DNA of 32,308 nt from Candidatus Desulfobacula maris (GTDB taxonomy: Bacteria > Desulfobacterota > Desulfobacteria > Desulfobacterales > Desulfobacteraceae), in the NCBI GenBank assembly GCA_014383445.1, contig JACNHV010000198.1, positions 1 to 32,308 of the forward strand, written 5' to 3'. The notes below the pieces were generated by a model. That model was not told the DNA's origin, did not search any database, and worked only from the letters and a program-made list of their open reading frames with translations. Of this stretch, positions 1 through 9,146 are shown piece by piece. Numbering within the stretch: position 1 is the first letter of the stretch; every line of letters begins with the position of its first letter. Both the position numbers and the translations under genes were made by a program.

Positions 1-2
1 CC

Positions 3-1433
3 AAGGTCATTTCAGCCATTGAAATTGTTCTTGCAAAGACACCAACAAAAACCATACAGGAATTTATTAATATAAAAAATATTAATATTCCAAGATCTTT
101 ATTACTATACTGGCTTGGTTTGAATTATGCTTCAGAAAAAAATACCGTTAAATCCAGGGAAATACTTGAAATATTTATGTCTCAATATCCTGATCATCCC
201 TATTATTCAAATGCTGCAAAACTTGTGGATGATATAAAAAAATTAATTTTCAACCGGCACACGATAGGATGCCTCTTACCTTTGACCGGGAAATATGCCA
301 TTTTTGGACAACGGGCATTAACAGGGATTCAATTGGCCATACAGGAATTATCAAAAAAATATGACAAACAGTTCAAGCTCATCATAAAAGATACCCAGGC
401 AGACCCGGATATTATCATTGAATGTGTCAGGCAATTATATGAAAATAATGTTGCTGGAATAATCGGACCATTATTGATGGTTAATGAGGCTGGCCAGGAA
501 GCGGAAAAACTTCAAATCCCCATCATTGCTTTGACACAAAAAAGCGATTTCCCTTTAAGGGGAGATTATTTATTTTCAAATTTTATTACACCTGAAATGC
601 AGGTCAAAGCCCTTGGCGACTATTTATTTTTAAATCTGGGTATAAAAAAGGTGGCTATTCTTTATCCAAATGAAAAATATGGAAAAAGGTATATGGAACT
701 TTTCTGGGACACAGTGGATGAACATGATGGAGAAGTTGTCGGTGTTGAGACCTATGATGGAGAGAAAACAGATTTTGCAGAACCGATACAAAAGCTGACC
801 GGGCAGTTTTTCCCGATCCCTGATTTTTTAAAACCAGAGCCTATTGCACCTGAAACTGAAAACAAAATTGAATTAAACAATGATCAAATAGATATGGATT
901 CAGCACAAACAGATGCCGAGGCAGATACCCGGATTAAAAAACTTGAAGAAAAAATTAAAATTGATTTTGAAGCATTGTTTATTCCCGATTCCCCTTCAAA
1001 ACTGAGCATGCTTCTACCACAACTGGCTTATTATGATGCCAGAGGCATGTATCTTGTCGGAACAAATTTGTGGCATAATGAAAGCCTTTTAAAAGATGTA
1101 AAAGGATATAATAAACAGGCTGTTATTGCCGACGGATTTTTTGACGGCAGTCAAAATCCGGCAACATCAGAGTTTACAAAAAAATTTGAGGCCGTGTTTA
1201 ATACAAAACCCAAATTTTTAGAGGCCATATTCTATGATACCACTTCCATTCTTTTTTTGGCTGCCATGGATGAAACCATTGATTCCAGACAAAGCTTAAA
1301 AGATGCCCTCAAGTCTCAACGCATTTTTACAGGCGCCACTGGCAACACCTTTTTTGATAAAGATGGCACAGCTCACAGAGACCTTTTTCTTATGACGATT
1401 AAAAAAGGAAAATTTGTTGAAATCAGTCGGTGA
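3..1433 (+). CDS. Periplasmic-binding-protein type 1 fold protein, LppC/LpoA-like penicillin-binding protein activator (5' end truncated by the window edge)
   Basis: The ORF track starts at a TTG at 120, but the frame is open to position 3 (KVISAIEIVLAKTPTK...). Motifs IGCLLPLTGKYAIFGQRALTGIQLA and GIIGPLLMVNEAGQEAEKLQIPIIALTQ are typical of receptor-ligand-binding/LppC-like proteins. Confidence 0.75.
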   Translation, partial: KVISAIEIVLAKTPTKTIQEFINIKNINIPRSLLLYWLGLNYASEKNTVKSREILEIFMSQYPDHPYYSNAAKLVDDIKKLIFNRHTIGCLLPLTGKYAIFGQRALTGIQLAIQELSKKYDKQFKLIIKDTQADPDIIIECVRQLYENNVAGIIGPLLMVNEAGQEAEKLQIPIIALTQKSDFPLRGDYLFSNFITPEMQVKALGDYLFLNLGIKKVAILYPNEKYGKRYMELFWDTVDEHDGEVVGVETYDGEKTDFAEPIQKLTGQFFPIPDFLKPEPIAPETENKIELNNDQIDMDSAQTDAEADTRIKKLEEKIKIDFEALFIPDSPSKLSMLLPQLAYYDARGMYLVGTNLWHNESLLKDVKGYNKQAVIADGFFDGSQNPATSEFTKKFEAVFNTKPKFLEAIFYDTTSILFLAAMDETIDSRQSLKDALKSQRIFTGATGNTFFDKDGTAHRDLFLMTIKKGKFVEISR

Positions 1434-2742
1434 AAAAAGCATCCTGTCCGGTTGCTTCCAGTACTGACTGCCAAAGTCTTCCGTGGGGATCCATATTTTT
1501 GCGTTTTCCTGCCGAGGCATCCATGGGAACATGAACATAATGATTGTTCCAGAAACTGACCAATAATTTTGTTTTTCCCGCCATTCCTGCGTGGACGGCA
1601 TCCCGTCCAAGGAACCCGCAAAAGACACTGTCATTGGCATTGGCTGGAAGACTTCTGATAATATAGCTTGGATCAATATACTTCAATGCAATGGGAATAT
1701 TTTTTGCCTTAAACCATTGTGAAATCTTATCTTTGAGAAAAAGTCCAATATCCTGGAGGACAACATTCCCGGAAGGATCAAACTCCTTTTGCTGATCATC
1801 AAATAAATTTTGACCCGCACCTTCAGCCACAATGATCACAGCGTGTTTTCGATGAATAATTCTATTTTCAAGGGCCTGTAAAAATCCAGTCTTTCCATTC
1901 AGAGAAAACTCAACCTCGGGAATGAGAACAAAATTGGCATCCTGCTGTGCCAGAGCGGCAGTAGCGGCCAGGAACCCGGAATGTCTGCCCATAAGCTTTA
2001 TCAGCCCGATTCCATTGGGATATGCCACAGCTTCATTGTGAGCCCCTTTTATGGCAAGTGTTGCAACATCAACTGCTGTATCAAATCCAAAGGACCGGGA
2101 TACAAGATAAATATCGTTATCAATGGTTTTTGGAATGGCAATGACAGATATTTTTAAATTTCTATTTTCAATTTCCTCTGCTATTTTTTTTGCTGCCCTT
2201 AAGGTTCCATCACCACCTACCAAAAAAAGAATGCCGGCGCTCATCCTTTCCAGACAATCAACGATTATACCGATATCCTGGGTTCCCCTTGAAGAACCTA
2301 GCATGGACCCGCCTGTATTCTGGATTCCATAAACAGAACCAGGGTTTAAATCCTTTACCTCATGTTCAAACTCAGGTATAAATCCTTGAAGCCCATGTTT
2401 GATGCCATAAATTGCTTTAACATTATATATGTGATGGAGTTCCAATACAATGGAACGGATAATATCATTTAATCCAGGGCATAACCCCCCACAGGTAACA
2501 ATAACACATTTCAGTTTGCTTGGATCAAAGTAAATTTTTTCCCTGGGGCCTGCCATCTCAAAGCTGATAATTTTATTCTGATTTGCTGATATATGATCTG
2601 TTTGAACATTAACAATTATTCTTGCTTCATCTGAAACAAACCTTTTGACCGGTTTTCCTGATTTTGTGTGACGTTTAAGCGGCGAGATAATTTTTGCTTC
2701 ACCAAGGGTTGGGATATCTGTGTTGAAATCAAACTTATTCAT
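1423..2742 (-). CDS. pfkA: 6-phosphofructokinase
   Basis: VTCGGLCPGLNDIIRSIV, VGGDGTLRAAKKIAEE, PKTIDNDIYLVSRSFGFDTA and LMGRHSGFLA are PFK signatures. ATG at 2742 is preceded by GGAGGGG, so it is preferred to the longer ORF start at 2829. Confidence 0.9.
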   Translation of the reverse strand: MNKFDFNTDIPTLGEAKIISPLKRHTKSGKPVKRFVSDEARIIVNVQTDHISANQNKIISFEMAGPREKIYFDPSKLKCVIVTCGGLCPGLNDIIRSIVLELHHIYNVKAIYGIKHGLQGFIPEFEHEVKDLNPGSVYGIQNTGGSMLGSSRGTQDIGIIVDCLERMSAGILFLVGGDGTLRAAKKIAEEIENRNLKISVIAIPKTIDNDIYLVSRSFGFDTAVDVATLAIKGAHNEAVAYPNGIGLIKLMGRHSGFLAATAALAQQDANFVLIPEVEFSLNGKTGFLQALENRIIHRKHAVIIVAEGAGQNLFDDQQKEFDPSGNVVLQDIGLFLKDKISQWFKAKNIPIALKYIDPSYIIRSLPANANDSVFCGFLGRDAVHAGMAGKTKLLVSFWNNHYVHVPMDASAGKRKNMDPHGRLWQSVLEATGQDAFFTD

Positions 2743-3721
2743 TGACCCCTCCATTAAATTGAAAAGATCCTTTTCCAAGGATATCATGTAAATGTAAAAG
2801 TCCGTCAATTCGGTTGTCTTTATCAACAATGGGAAGCACAGTAATTTGATATTTCTCCATAAGATTTAATGCTTCATATAAAAAAGACTCAGCATATAAT
2901 GCATGGGGATTTGAACTCATTACCGTGTCTACTGTTTGAGTTTTTAAATCAGTCTGATTGTCGGCTATGCAATGCCTTATATCTCCATCAGTGATAATCC
3001 CTTTCAGTTTTTTTTCTTTATCCAGGACAATCACCGCACCTAACTTGAATTTCTCCATTTGTTCTATGGCAAGGCTCATTAAAGATCCTGTCAAAACCCA
3101 TGGTGAAGTTGACGTTTCAAACATGATTTCACCAACCCTGCATGAAAGGCGTTGCCCCAGCATTCCTCCTGGATGGGATTTCATGAAATCACTTTTTTTG
3201 AATTTTTTTTTGGTAATCAATACAACAGCCAGGGCATCCCCCATGGCAAGCTGGGCCGTAGTGCTGGATGTCGGAGCCATGTTAAAGGGACAGGCTTCTT
3301 TTTCAACTCCTGTATCAATAACGATATCACATGATTTGGCCATGGTGGAGTTAAGATTTCCTGTAAATCCCGCAAGTCTGCACCCGATATCTTTGATCAC
3401 CGGGAGCAATTGGTTAAGCTCACTGGTTTCACCGCTGTTGGAAATAGCGATAAAAACATCCTCTTTACTGACCATACCCAGATCCCCATGAAGGGCTTCA
3501 ACGGGATGTAAAAACATTGAATTAGTTCCAGTGCTGACGAGAGTGGCAACGATTTTTTTAGCAATCAGGCCTGATTTACCTATACCGGAAATGATAACTC
3601 GACCCCTGGAATTGCATATTGCATTAACAAGAGTTTCAAAAGAGACGCCAATTTTCTTGGTTAATTGCAGGATACTGTCAGCTTCTATTTTTAATACTTC
3701 TTTTGCTTTATCTATTATCAT
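2735..3721 (-). CDS. kdsD: Arabinose-5-phosphate isomerase, KpsF/GutQ (KdsD) family, SIS domain plus CBS pair
   Basis: SIS domain (SGIGKSGLIAKKIVATLVSTGTNSMFLHPVEALHGDLGMV), SHPGGMLGQRL motif, C-terminal CBS pair (GIITDGDIRHCI; ITVLPIVDKDNRIDGLLHLHDIL). Confidence 0.9.
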   Translation of the reverse strand: MIIDKAKEVLKIEADSILQLTKKIGVSFETLVNAICNSRGRVIISGIGKSGLIAKKIVATLVSTGTNSMFLHPVEALHGDLGMVSKEDVFIAISNSGETSELNQLLPVIKDIGCRLAGFTGNLNSTMAKSCDIVIDTGVEKEACPFNMAPTSSTTAQLAMGDALAVVLITKKKFKKSDFMKSHPGGMLGQRLSCRVGEIMFETSTSPWVLTGSLMSLAIEQMEKFKLGAVIVLDKEKKLKGIITDGDIRHCIADNQTDLKTQTVDTVMSSNPHALYAESFLYEALNLMEKYQITVLPIVDKDNRIDGLLHLHDILGKGSFQFNGGVNE

Positions 3722-3962
3722 GATGAAATATTATCTCATTTTTATGGGTTGTAAAAAGTTTGCTTTATTGCTTTTTATATACAATACTCAAACTATTTTA
3801 TATATAAAAAAATTATGGGTTGCAAAGAACTCAAATATTGACTCTTTTTTAAAATTGTGATATTTCGACAAAGTTTATAGCAAATAAGATGATAAAGAAA
3901 ACAATGTATTTCTTTTTTTTCTATAACTTCAAACTACAGAATTAATTTACAGGATTATTATT

Positions 3963-4235
3963 ATGATTTGTACAACTATTAGGGAAGGCGACGACTGCGT
4001 ATTCATGACAAAAAAAGGCTGCGGCTACAATGAAGGAGCCTGTCTGTCCATAATTGATGAATGCATGGGATGTGCGAGATCTTCAGAATTTCAAACCGGT
4101 GTATATTGCACTGCTGCTCCTGATCCATCATTAAAATGGAAAAATGGAAATTGTAATATTGCAACCCATATTAAAATCGCTGAAGCTGCCAAAAAGCAAA
4201 AGATCAACCCAATAAAGGCATCCAAAAGAAGATAA
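3963..4235 (+). CDS. Small PxxKW-family cysteine-rich protein (90 aa, 8 Cys)
   Basis: Eight Cys in the first 64 residues and a PSLKW motif; own intergenic region upstream and a terminator-like hairpin downstream. Confidence 0.7.
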   Translation: MICTTIREGDDCVFMTKKGCGYNEGACLSIIDECMGCARSSEFQTGVYCTAAPDPSLKWKNGNCNIATHIKIAEAAKKQKINPIKASKRR

Positions 4236-4258
4236 ACTTTATACTTTAAGTTTTACTT

Positions 4259-4303
4259 AAACTCTGTGGTTTTTATCTTAATAAAGCTGCAGAGTTTTTT
4301 TTT
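4259..4303 (+). terminator. Rho-independent terminator after the PxxKW gene
   Basis: AAACTCTG...CAGAGTTT stem (4259-4266/4290-4297) with inner TTTAT/ATAAA pairing, followed by an uninterrupted T tract to 4303. Confidence 0.8.
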
Positions 4304-4340
4304 GATTCTAATTTTATTAACCATTTTAAAAGAGTGACAT

Positions 4341-5651
4341 ATGAATCCAATTGCAAAAGATTTAAACAAAATTATTAATGGATCCAATCCCCACATTTTT
4401 GAAATGCTTTCCAATATGGGAAAAGAGCTTTTTTTTCCTAAAGGCATCCTCAGTCAGAGTGCGGAAGCCAAACAAAAAGCAGATAAAATTAATGCAACCA
4501 TTGGTATTGCCAAAGAAGGGAAAAGTGTCTTGAGCCTTTCTTCAGTCACAAAATATATTAAAGATATTGAACCCGATGATTATTTAACCTATGCCCCTTC
4601 ATTTGGTCTTCTGGCGCTTCGTAGCAAATGGAAAGCTGATCTTTATAAAAAAAACCCGTCTCTTTTAAATAAAGAAATCAGTCTTCCTGTTGTGACTTCA
4701 GGTATCACCCATGGGGTCAGCATATTGTCTGATATGTGGATTGATTCTGATGATGTGATTGTTTTGCCTGATATGATGTGGGGCAATTATAATATGACCT
4801 TCTGTGTCAGGAACAATGCCCGCATCGTTCATTATAAGGCCTATGATGATAATTTGACCCGGTTTAATATTGATTCTTTTGAAAAAGTGATTCGTCAGCA
4901 GGCAGAGGAAAATGATAAAATTATTACTATTTTAAATTTTCCCCATAATCCCACTGGATATTCTTTGAGCCTAGCAGAAGCACAAAGGGTTGCAGGCATT
5001 CTCATTGATGTTGCCCAACAGGGAACCAATGTGGTTGCAGCCTGTGACGATGCCTATTTTGGCCTTTTTTATGAAGAGGAAACCAGCAGAGAATCCATAT
5101 TTTCCCAATTAGCTGTGGTTGATAAACGTCTTGTTGCCGTAAAACTGGATGGTGCAACAAAAGAAGATTATGCCTGGGGCTTGAGAACAGGCTTTATCAC
5201 CTATAGTGTTTTTGGTGCAGACAACACAGTTCTTGAAGCACTGGAAAAAAAGACAGCAGGATGTATCCGGGGCAATATTTCCAATGCATCCCACTTAAGC
5301 CAGACCATTCTTTTAAAGTCCATGGCAGATGAAAATTATGAAATTTATAAACAGGAAAAATTTGAGCTCCTGAAAAAAAGAGCATTAAAAATTAAAAAGA
5401 TATTAAAAAACCCGAAATTCAATGATTTCTTTGATGTCTATCCCTTTAATTCTGGTTATTTCATGTGTATAAGACTTAAGGATGTGGATGCAGAAATCTT
5501 AAGGGTTCATCTTCTGGATAATTATGGCGTTGGTTTAATTTCTTTTGGAGAAAAAAATATCCGGGTGGCCTTTTCCTGTCTTGAGGAAAATGATGTTGAA
5601 ACATTATTTGATTTCATATTGAGCGGTATTAATGACCTGAGAAATGGTTGA
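4341..5651 (+). CDS. PLP-dependent aminotransferase, class I/II fold
   Basis: ILNFPHNPTGYSLSLAEAQ, ACDDAYFGLFYEE and KLDGATKEDYAWGLRTGF (probable PLP lysine region). Confidence 0.85.
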   Translation: MNPIAKDLNKIINGSNPHIFEMLSNMGKELFFPKGILSQSAEAKQKADKINATIGIAKEGKSVLSLSSVTKYIKDIEPDDYLTYAPSFGLLALRSKWKADLYKKNPSLLNKEISLPVVTSGITHGVSILSDMWIDSDDVIVLPDMMWGNYNMTFCVRNNARIVHYKAYDDNLTRFNIDSFEKVIRQQAEENDKIITILNFPHNPTGYSLSLAEAQRVAGILIDVAQQGTNVVAACDDAYFGLFYEEETSRESIFSQLAVVDKRLVAVKLDGATKEDYAWGLRTGFITYSVFGADNTVLEALEKKTAGCIRGNISNASHLSQTILLKSMADENYEIYKQEKFELLKKRALKIKKILKNPKFNDFFDVYPFNSGYFMCIRLKDVDAEILRVHLLDNYGVGLISFGEKNIRVAFSCLEENDVETLFDFILSGINDLRNG

Positions 5652-7441
5652 TGCCCATGAGTTTTAGAGAAAAGTTGGGTTCACGGGATATTGCAGTTGC
5701 AGGAAGATGGCTTTTTTATTTTGTCTTAATCGGACTTATTGCTGGTTGCGGTGCCATTGTTTTCCATTATTTGTGCGGACTGGGCATGCATTATTTTTTG
5801 GATATGATGGCAGGATACAGACCTGCTTCTCCTGCCGGAGAACATCTTCTTTTACCCCATACCCAGACTTCTTTTAATAAATGGATACTTTTAATACTAC
5901 CTGCATTGGGTGGACTTGTAAGCGGGTGGATCGTTTACACCTTTGCCCCTGAGGCTGAAGGTCATGGAACAGATGCCGCCATTGATGCCTACCATCATAA
6001 AGGCGGAATGATCCGGGCCAGAATTCCTTTCATCAAAACAATTGCCTCTGCCATTACCTTAACAACAGGTGGATCAGGGGGCAGGGAAGGGCCCATTGCA
6101 CAAATCGGCGCTGGCTTTGGATCTTTTCTGGCAACCAAATTCAAACTTTCCGAAAGAGAAAGAAGAATTATGATGGCAGCCGGTATTGGTGCCGGGGTGG
6201 GATCCATATTTCGTGCTCCTCTGGCAGGAGCACTTTTTGCGGCTGAAGTACTCTATCGTGACCCTGACTTTGAATCAGAAGTCATTATTCCCGCGGGTAT
6301 TTCCTCTGTTGTAGCCTATTGTACTTTCTGTCTTGTTTTTGGATGGGGTTCTTTATTTGATTCTCCGGGTTTTAAATTTCAAAATCCCTTGGAGTTGGGA
6401 CCATATCTTGTTCTTGCCTGCGTACTTGTGGTTACTGCTATTCTTTACATTAAAGTATTTTATGGGGTCATTGGTCTTTTCAAGAAATTATCAATCCCCA
6501 ACCATTTTAAACCGGCCATCGGTGGATTAATTACGGGTATTATCGGTTTTTTTCTTCCCTATACCCTTGCATTTGGTTATGGGATTGCCCAGGAGGCAAT
6601 CTACAACCAGGTTGCCATTTCAACCTTGATTGCATTGGCCATCGGAAAAATATTTACCACATCATTTTCCATTGGGTCCGGAGGCAGTGGCGGGGTATTT
6701 GGTCCCTCAATTGTCATAGGGGGAGCCATGGGGGGAGCAGTGGGAAAAATTTTCAATCTGCTTATCCCTTCGATTGTAACAAGTCCCGGCTCCTTTGTTA
6801 TTGTGGGTATGGCAGGTTTTTTTGCTGCAGCATCCAACACGCCTATTTCTACGATTATTTTTATAAGTGAGATGACCAACTCCTACCACTTATTGCTGCC
6901 AAGTCTTCTTGTATGTTCTATTTGTTATTTATTATGTCAGCGATGGACCATATTTGAAAATCAGGTCAAATCAAGGATTGATTCTCCAGCTCATGCCGGT
7001 GAATTTATGATGGATATTCTTCAAACCATAAAAGTCAAAGACTTAAGACATCTGATCAAAGAGGTCAGATGCGTGAATGAAGATATGCCATTCAGTGAAT
7101 TTAAAAAAATATTTTCAAGTACAAAACAACATTATTTTCCGGTTATTAACAGCAAGGGAGATTTTTCAGGTATTTTTTCCTCCAATGATATAAGGGAGGT
7201 TATTTTTACCCTTCATATAGAACAATTGGTTGTCATGAAAGATATCATGGTGTCTGACCTGATTTACACAACTCCTTCTGAAGACCTTAATACAACGCTT
7301 TTAAAATTGACTCAGAAAAATATTGATGCACTGCCTGTTGTGGAAGAAGATAATTCAGGCCATCTGATCGGTTTGATTTACAGACGGGACATCATTTCAC
7401 ATTACAACCAGCATATCAAAAAAATAAAAAATCAGGAATAA
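5651..7441 (+). CDS. clcA: ClC-family chloride channel/antiporter with C-terminal CBS pair
   Basis: GSGGREGPIAQIGAGFGS, GIGAGVGSIFRAPLAGALFAAE and GSGGSGGVFGPSIVIGGAMGG are ClC selectivity-filter motifs; CBS pair at the C-terminus. ATG 5651 preferred to TTG 5648. Confidence 0.92.
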   Translation: MPMSFREKLGSRDIAVAGRWLFYFVLIGLIAGCGAIVFHYLCGLGMHYFLDMMAGYRPASPAGEHLLLPHTQTSFNKWILLILPALGGLVSGWIVYTFAPEAEGHGTDAAIDAYHHKGGMIRARIPFIKTIASAITLTTGGSGGREGPIAQIGAGFGSFLATKFKLSERERRIMMAAGIGAGVGSIFRAPLAGALFAAEVLYRDPDFESEVIIPAGISSVVAYCTFCLVFGWGSLFDSPGFKFQNPLELGPYLVLACVLVVTAILYIKVFYGVIGLFKKLSIPNHFKPAIGGLITGIIGFFLPYTLAFGYGIAQEAIYNQVAISTLIALAIGKIFTTSFSIGSGGSGGVFGPSIVIGGAMGGAVGKIFNLLIPSIVTSPGSFVIVGMAGFFAAASNTPISTIIFISEMTNSYHLLLPSLLVCSICYLLCQRWTIFENQVKSRIDSPAHAGEFMMDILQTIKVKDLRHLIKEVRCVNEDMPFSEFKKIFSSTKQHYFPVINSKGDFSGIFSSNDIREVIFTLHIEQLVVMKDIMVSDLIYTTPSEDLNTTLLKLTQKNIDALPVVEEDNSGHLIGLIYRRDIISHYNQHIKKIKNQE

Positions 7442-8175
7442 TTCACTTTTTTTAAAAACAGCCCATGGGCTGGTGCTGTTTGACCGGCCAGACTTCTGTC
7501 TTTTACTTTAAGAATTTGTATAAATTCATCAATTGAAATTTTATTCAACCCTGCAAGGACAATTGTTCCCATAAGGTTTCTGACCATATACTTTAAAAAC
7601 CCGCTGGCACAAATTTTAAATACAAGTCGCTGATGATCCAATTGACTTATGTTGGAAAAAAAGACTTGTCGAATGGTTGAAGAACGCGGACTTCCTGTAT
7701 TTTCAAAAGACTTGAAATCAAAAATTCCTGTGATGGCCTGGCAGCATTGGGTCATCGCCCCAATATCCAGAACGGATCGAATATGCCATTGATACATTCT
7801 TTCTATGGCACAACGGTCCTGCCTGTTCAAAATAAAATAGTGGTATTCTTTGGAAACAGCTCTGTACCGGGCATGGAAGCTATCCGCTACAACATGGCAA
7901 TCCCTTATTACAATGGGATCTTTTATCAGGCTGTTCAGGGCTGCTTTAAGTTTTTTGGGCAGAACATTTGTATCAGCATGAAAGTTTGCAACCTGGCCAA
8001 AGGCATGGACACCCGCATCGGTTCTCCCTGATCCTGTAATCTTGATATCCTGGTTCAGAATCAGGCTTAACGCTTTTTCAATTTCACCTTGAACGGTTTT
8101 TGTGTCTGGTTGTTTTTGCCATCCGAAAAAATTCGTACCATCATATTCAATAATAATTTTAAAATTTTTATTCAT
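7432..8175 (-). CDS. truA: tRNA pseudouridine(38-40) synthase TruA
   Basis: IIEYDGTNFFGWQKQPDTKTVQGEIEKAL, GSGRTDAGVHAFGQVANF, FLKYMVRNLMGTIV. Confidence 0.95.
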   Translation of the reverse strand: MNKNFKIIIEYDGTNFFGWQKQPDTKTVQGEIEKALSLILNQDIKITGSGRTDAGVHAFGQVANFHADTNVLPKKLKAALNSLIKDPIVIRDCHVVADSFHARYRAVSKEYHYFILNRQDRCAIERMYQWHIRSVLDIGAMTQCCQAITGIFDFKSFENTGSPRSSTIRQVFFSNISQLDHQRLVFKICASGFLKYMVRNLMGTIVLAGLNKISIDEFIQILKVKDRSLAGQTAPAHGLFLKKVNYS

Positions 8176-8614
8176 TCTCAATGATAAATTGGGATAGTTT
8201 TTTATTGGCTTTTAGAATGGTAAAGGATAACTTATTGGCTGAATCAGGCCCGAGAATTTCTGTATACTTTAAATATAAGTTTTTATAGGCAAGAGCAACA
8301 GGACTTTTTAATTCAAGACCCTTTGCAGTGGGTGAGATAAATGCAGCCTTGCCTTTGGACTTGCGGCTGACGAGTCCTTTTTTTTCCAGGGCATCTACAA
8401 AGCGGGTAATGGTGGAAGGGGTCAGGTTAAGGCGATGACTTAAGTCTTTTGGACTGATACCGGGTGTATCGTACACCAGCAGCATTAAGGATGCATGGGC
8501 AGGAGAGAGATTTAAGGAACCAAATTCTTTTTCAGCAAGTTTTAACAAATACCTTGACAGGGCATTGGTATTAAAAAACAGACAGCTTTCTAAAAAATTT
8601 TCATTGTTTTCCAT
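8168..8614 (-). CDS. MarR-family transcriptional regulator
   Basis: wHTH region LSPAHASLMLLVYDTPGISPKDLSHRLNLTPSTITRFVDALEKKGLVSRKSKGKAAFISPTAKGLEL. ATG at 8614 (MENNENF) has the upstream RBS GAGGTGAAA. Confidence 0.88.
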   Translation of the reverse strand: MENNENFLESCLFFNTNALSRYLLKLAEKEFGSLNLSPAHASLMLLVYDTPGISPKDLSHRLNLTPSTITRFVDALEKKGLVSRKSKGKAAFISPTAKGLELKSPVALAYKNLYLKYTEILGPDSANKLSFTILKANKKLSQFIIENE

Positions 8615-8631
8615 TTTCACCTCAAAAAAAG

Positions 8632-8645
8632 TATGCGGTTGCATA
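8632..8645. promoter_or_regulatory. Inverted-repeat candidate operator TATGC-GGTT-GCATA upstream of marR
   Basis: Perfect 5-bp inverted arms between the marR promoter and its start codon; adjacent near-palindrome TTGCATATACAA (8639-8650). Confidence 0.5.
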
Positions 8646-8649
8646 TACA

Positions 8650-8676
8650 ATTATAATCTTTAAGCCCTTATGTCAA
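8650..8676 (-). promoter_or_regulatory. Candidate sigma70 promoter for marR
   Basis: On the minus strand, TTGACA (8676-8671) and TATAAT (8655-8650) separated by a short 15-nt spacer. Confidence 0.5.
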
Positions 8677-8680
8677 CACA

Positions 8681-8722
8681 AGAATGTTCAATCTCAATAG
8701 AAGAATGTCCATTGTCAATGGA
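8681..8722. repeat. Two imperfect 21-bp tandem repeats upstream of the marR promoter
   Basis: AGAATGTTCAATCTCAATAGA (8681-8701) followed by AGAATGTCCATTGTCAATGGA (8702-8722), 17/21 identical by eye. Confidence 0.6.
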
Positions 8723-8740
8723 ATGGTTCCCCTTGAATCC

Positions 8741-8913
8741 GGTTGGGTGTGGATTGAGATGAATCCGATTGAATTATTCTTACAGGTTCTAAATTCCGCT
8801 GCACTAAACGGCAAAACTCGCTTCGCTCAAACACTTGCCGTTCTTAACGTTCCGCTGCATTAAGAACCTGTACAGAATAGCAATCAACGATTCCCTGCAA
8901 CCCACACCCAACC
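8741..8913. repeat. ~173-bp imperfect palindromic element (possible MITE/REP-like or structured RNA element)
   Basis: Outer arms GGTTGGGTGTGG / CCACACCCAACC; inner arms TATTCT(-)TACAGGTTCT / AGAACCTGTACAGAATA; apex AACGGCAA / TTGCCGTT around AACTCGCTTCGCTCAAACAC; internal direct repeat TTCCGCTGCA (8794-8803, 8850-8859). Confidence 0.75.
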
Positions 8914-9146
8914 TCATTGGCATACCTGAGATCTAAGTCCTGTATTATGATTGCCACTGGTTAATAGAATATCTCTTTACACATATCCTAAAATATTGAT
9001 ATTGATTGGCTTATTAAATTTTAAAATGGTTATAGTTTGGATACTATTCAAATTTATATGGTATCCAGAAATATAGATCAACTTGACAATGCTGCCCTTG
9101 CACAGCACAGATTTTTATTCCGGTTAAAATTTTTAAAGGATTATAC

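Noticed and set aside
1423-1433. Convergent stop-codon overlaps (1423-1433 and 7432-7441)
   Set aside because: Short convergent overlaps are common in compact bacterial genomes.
2958-3491. 177-aa plus-strand ORF
   Set aside because: Antisense to kdsD, which has clear SIS/CBS motifs.
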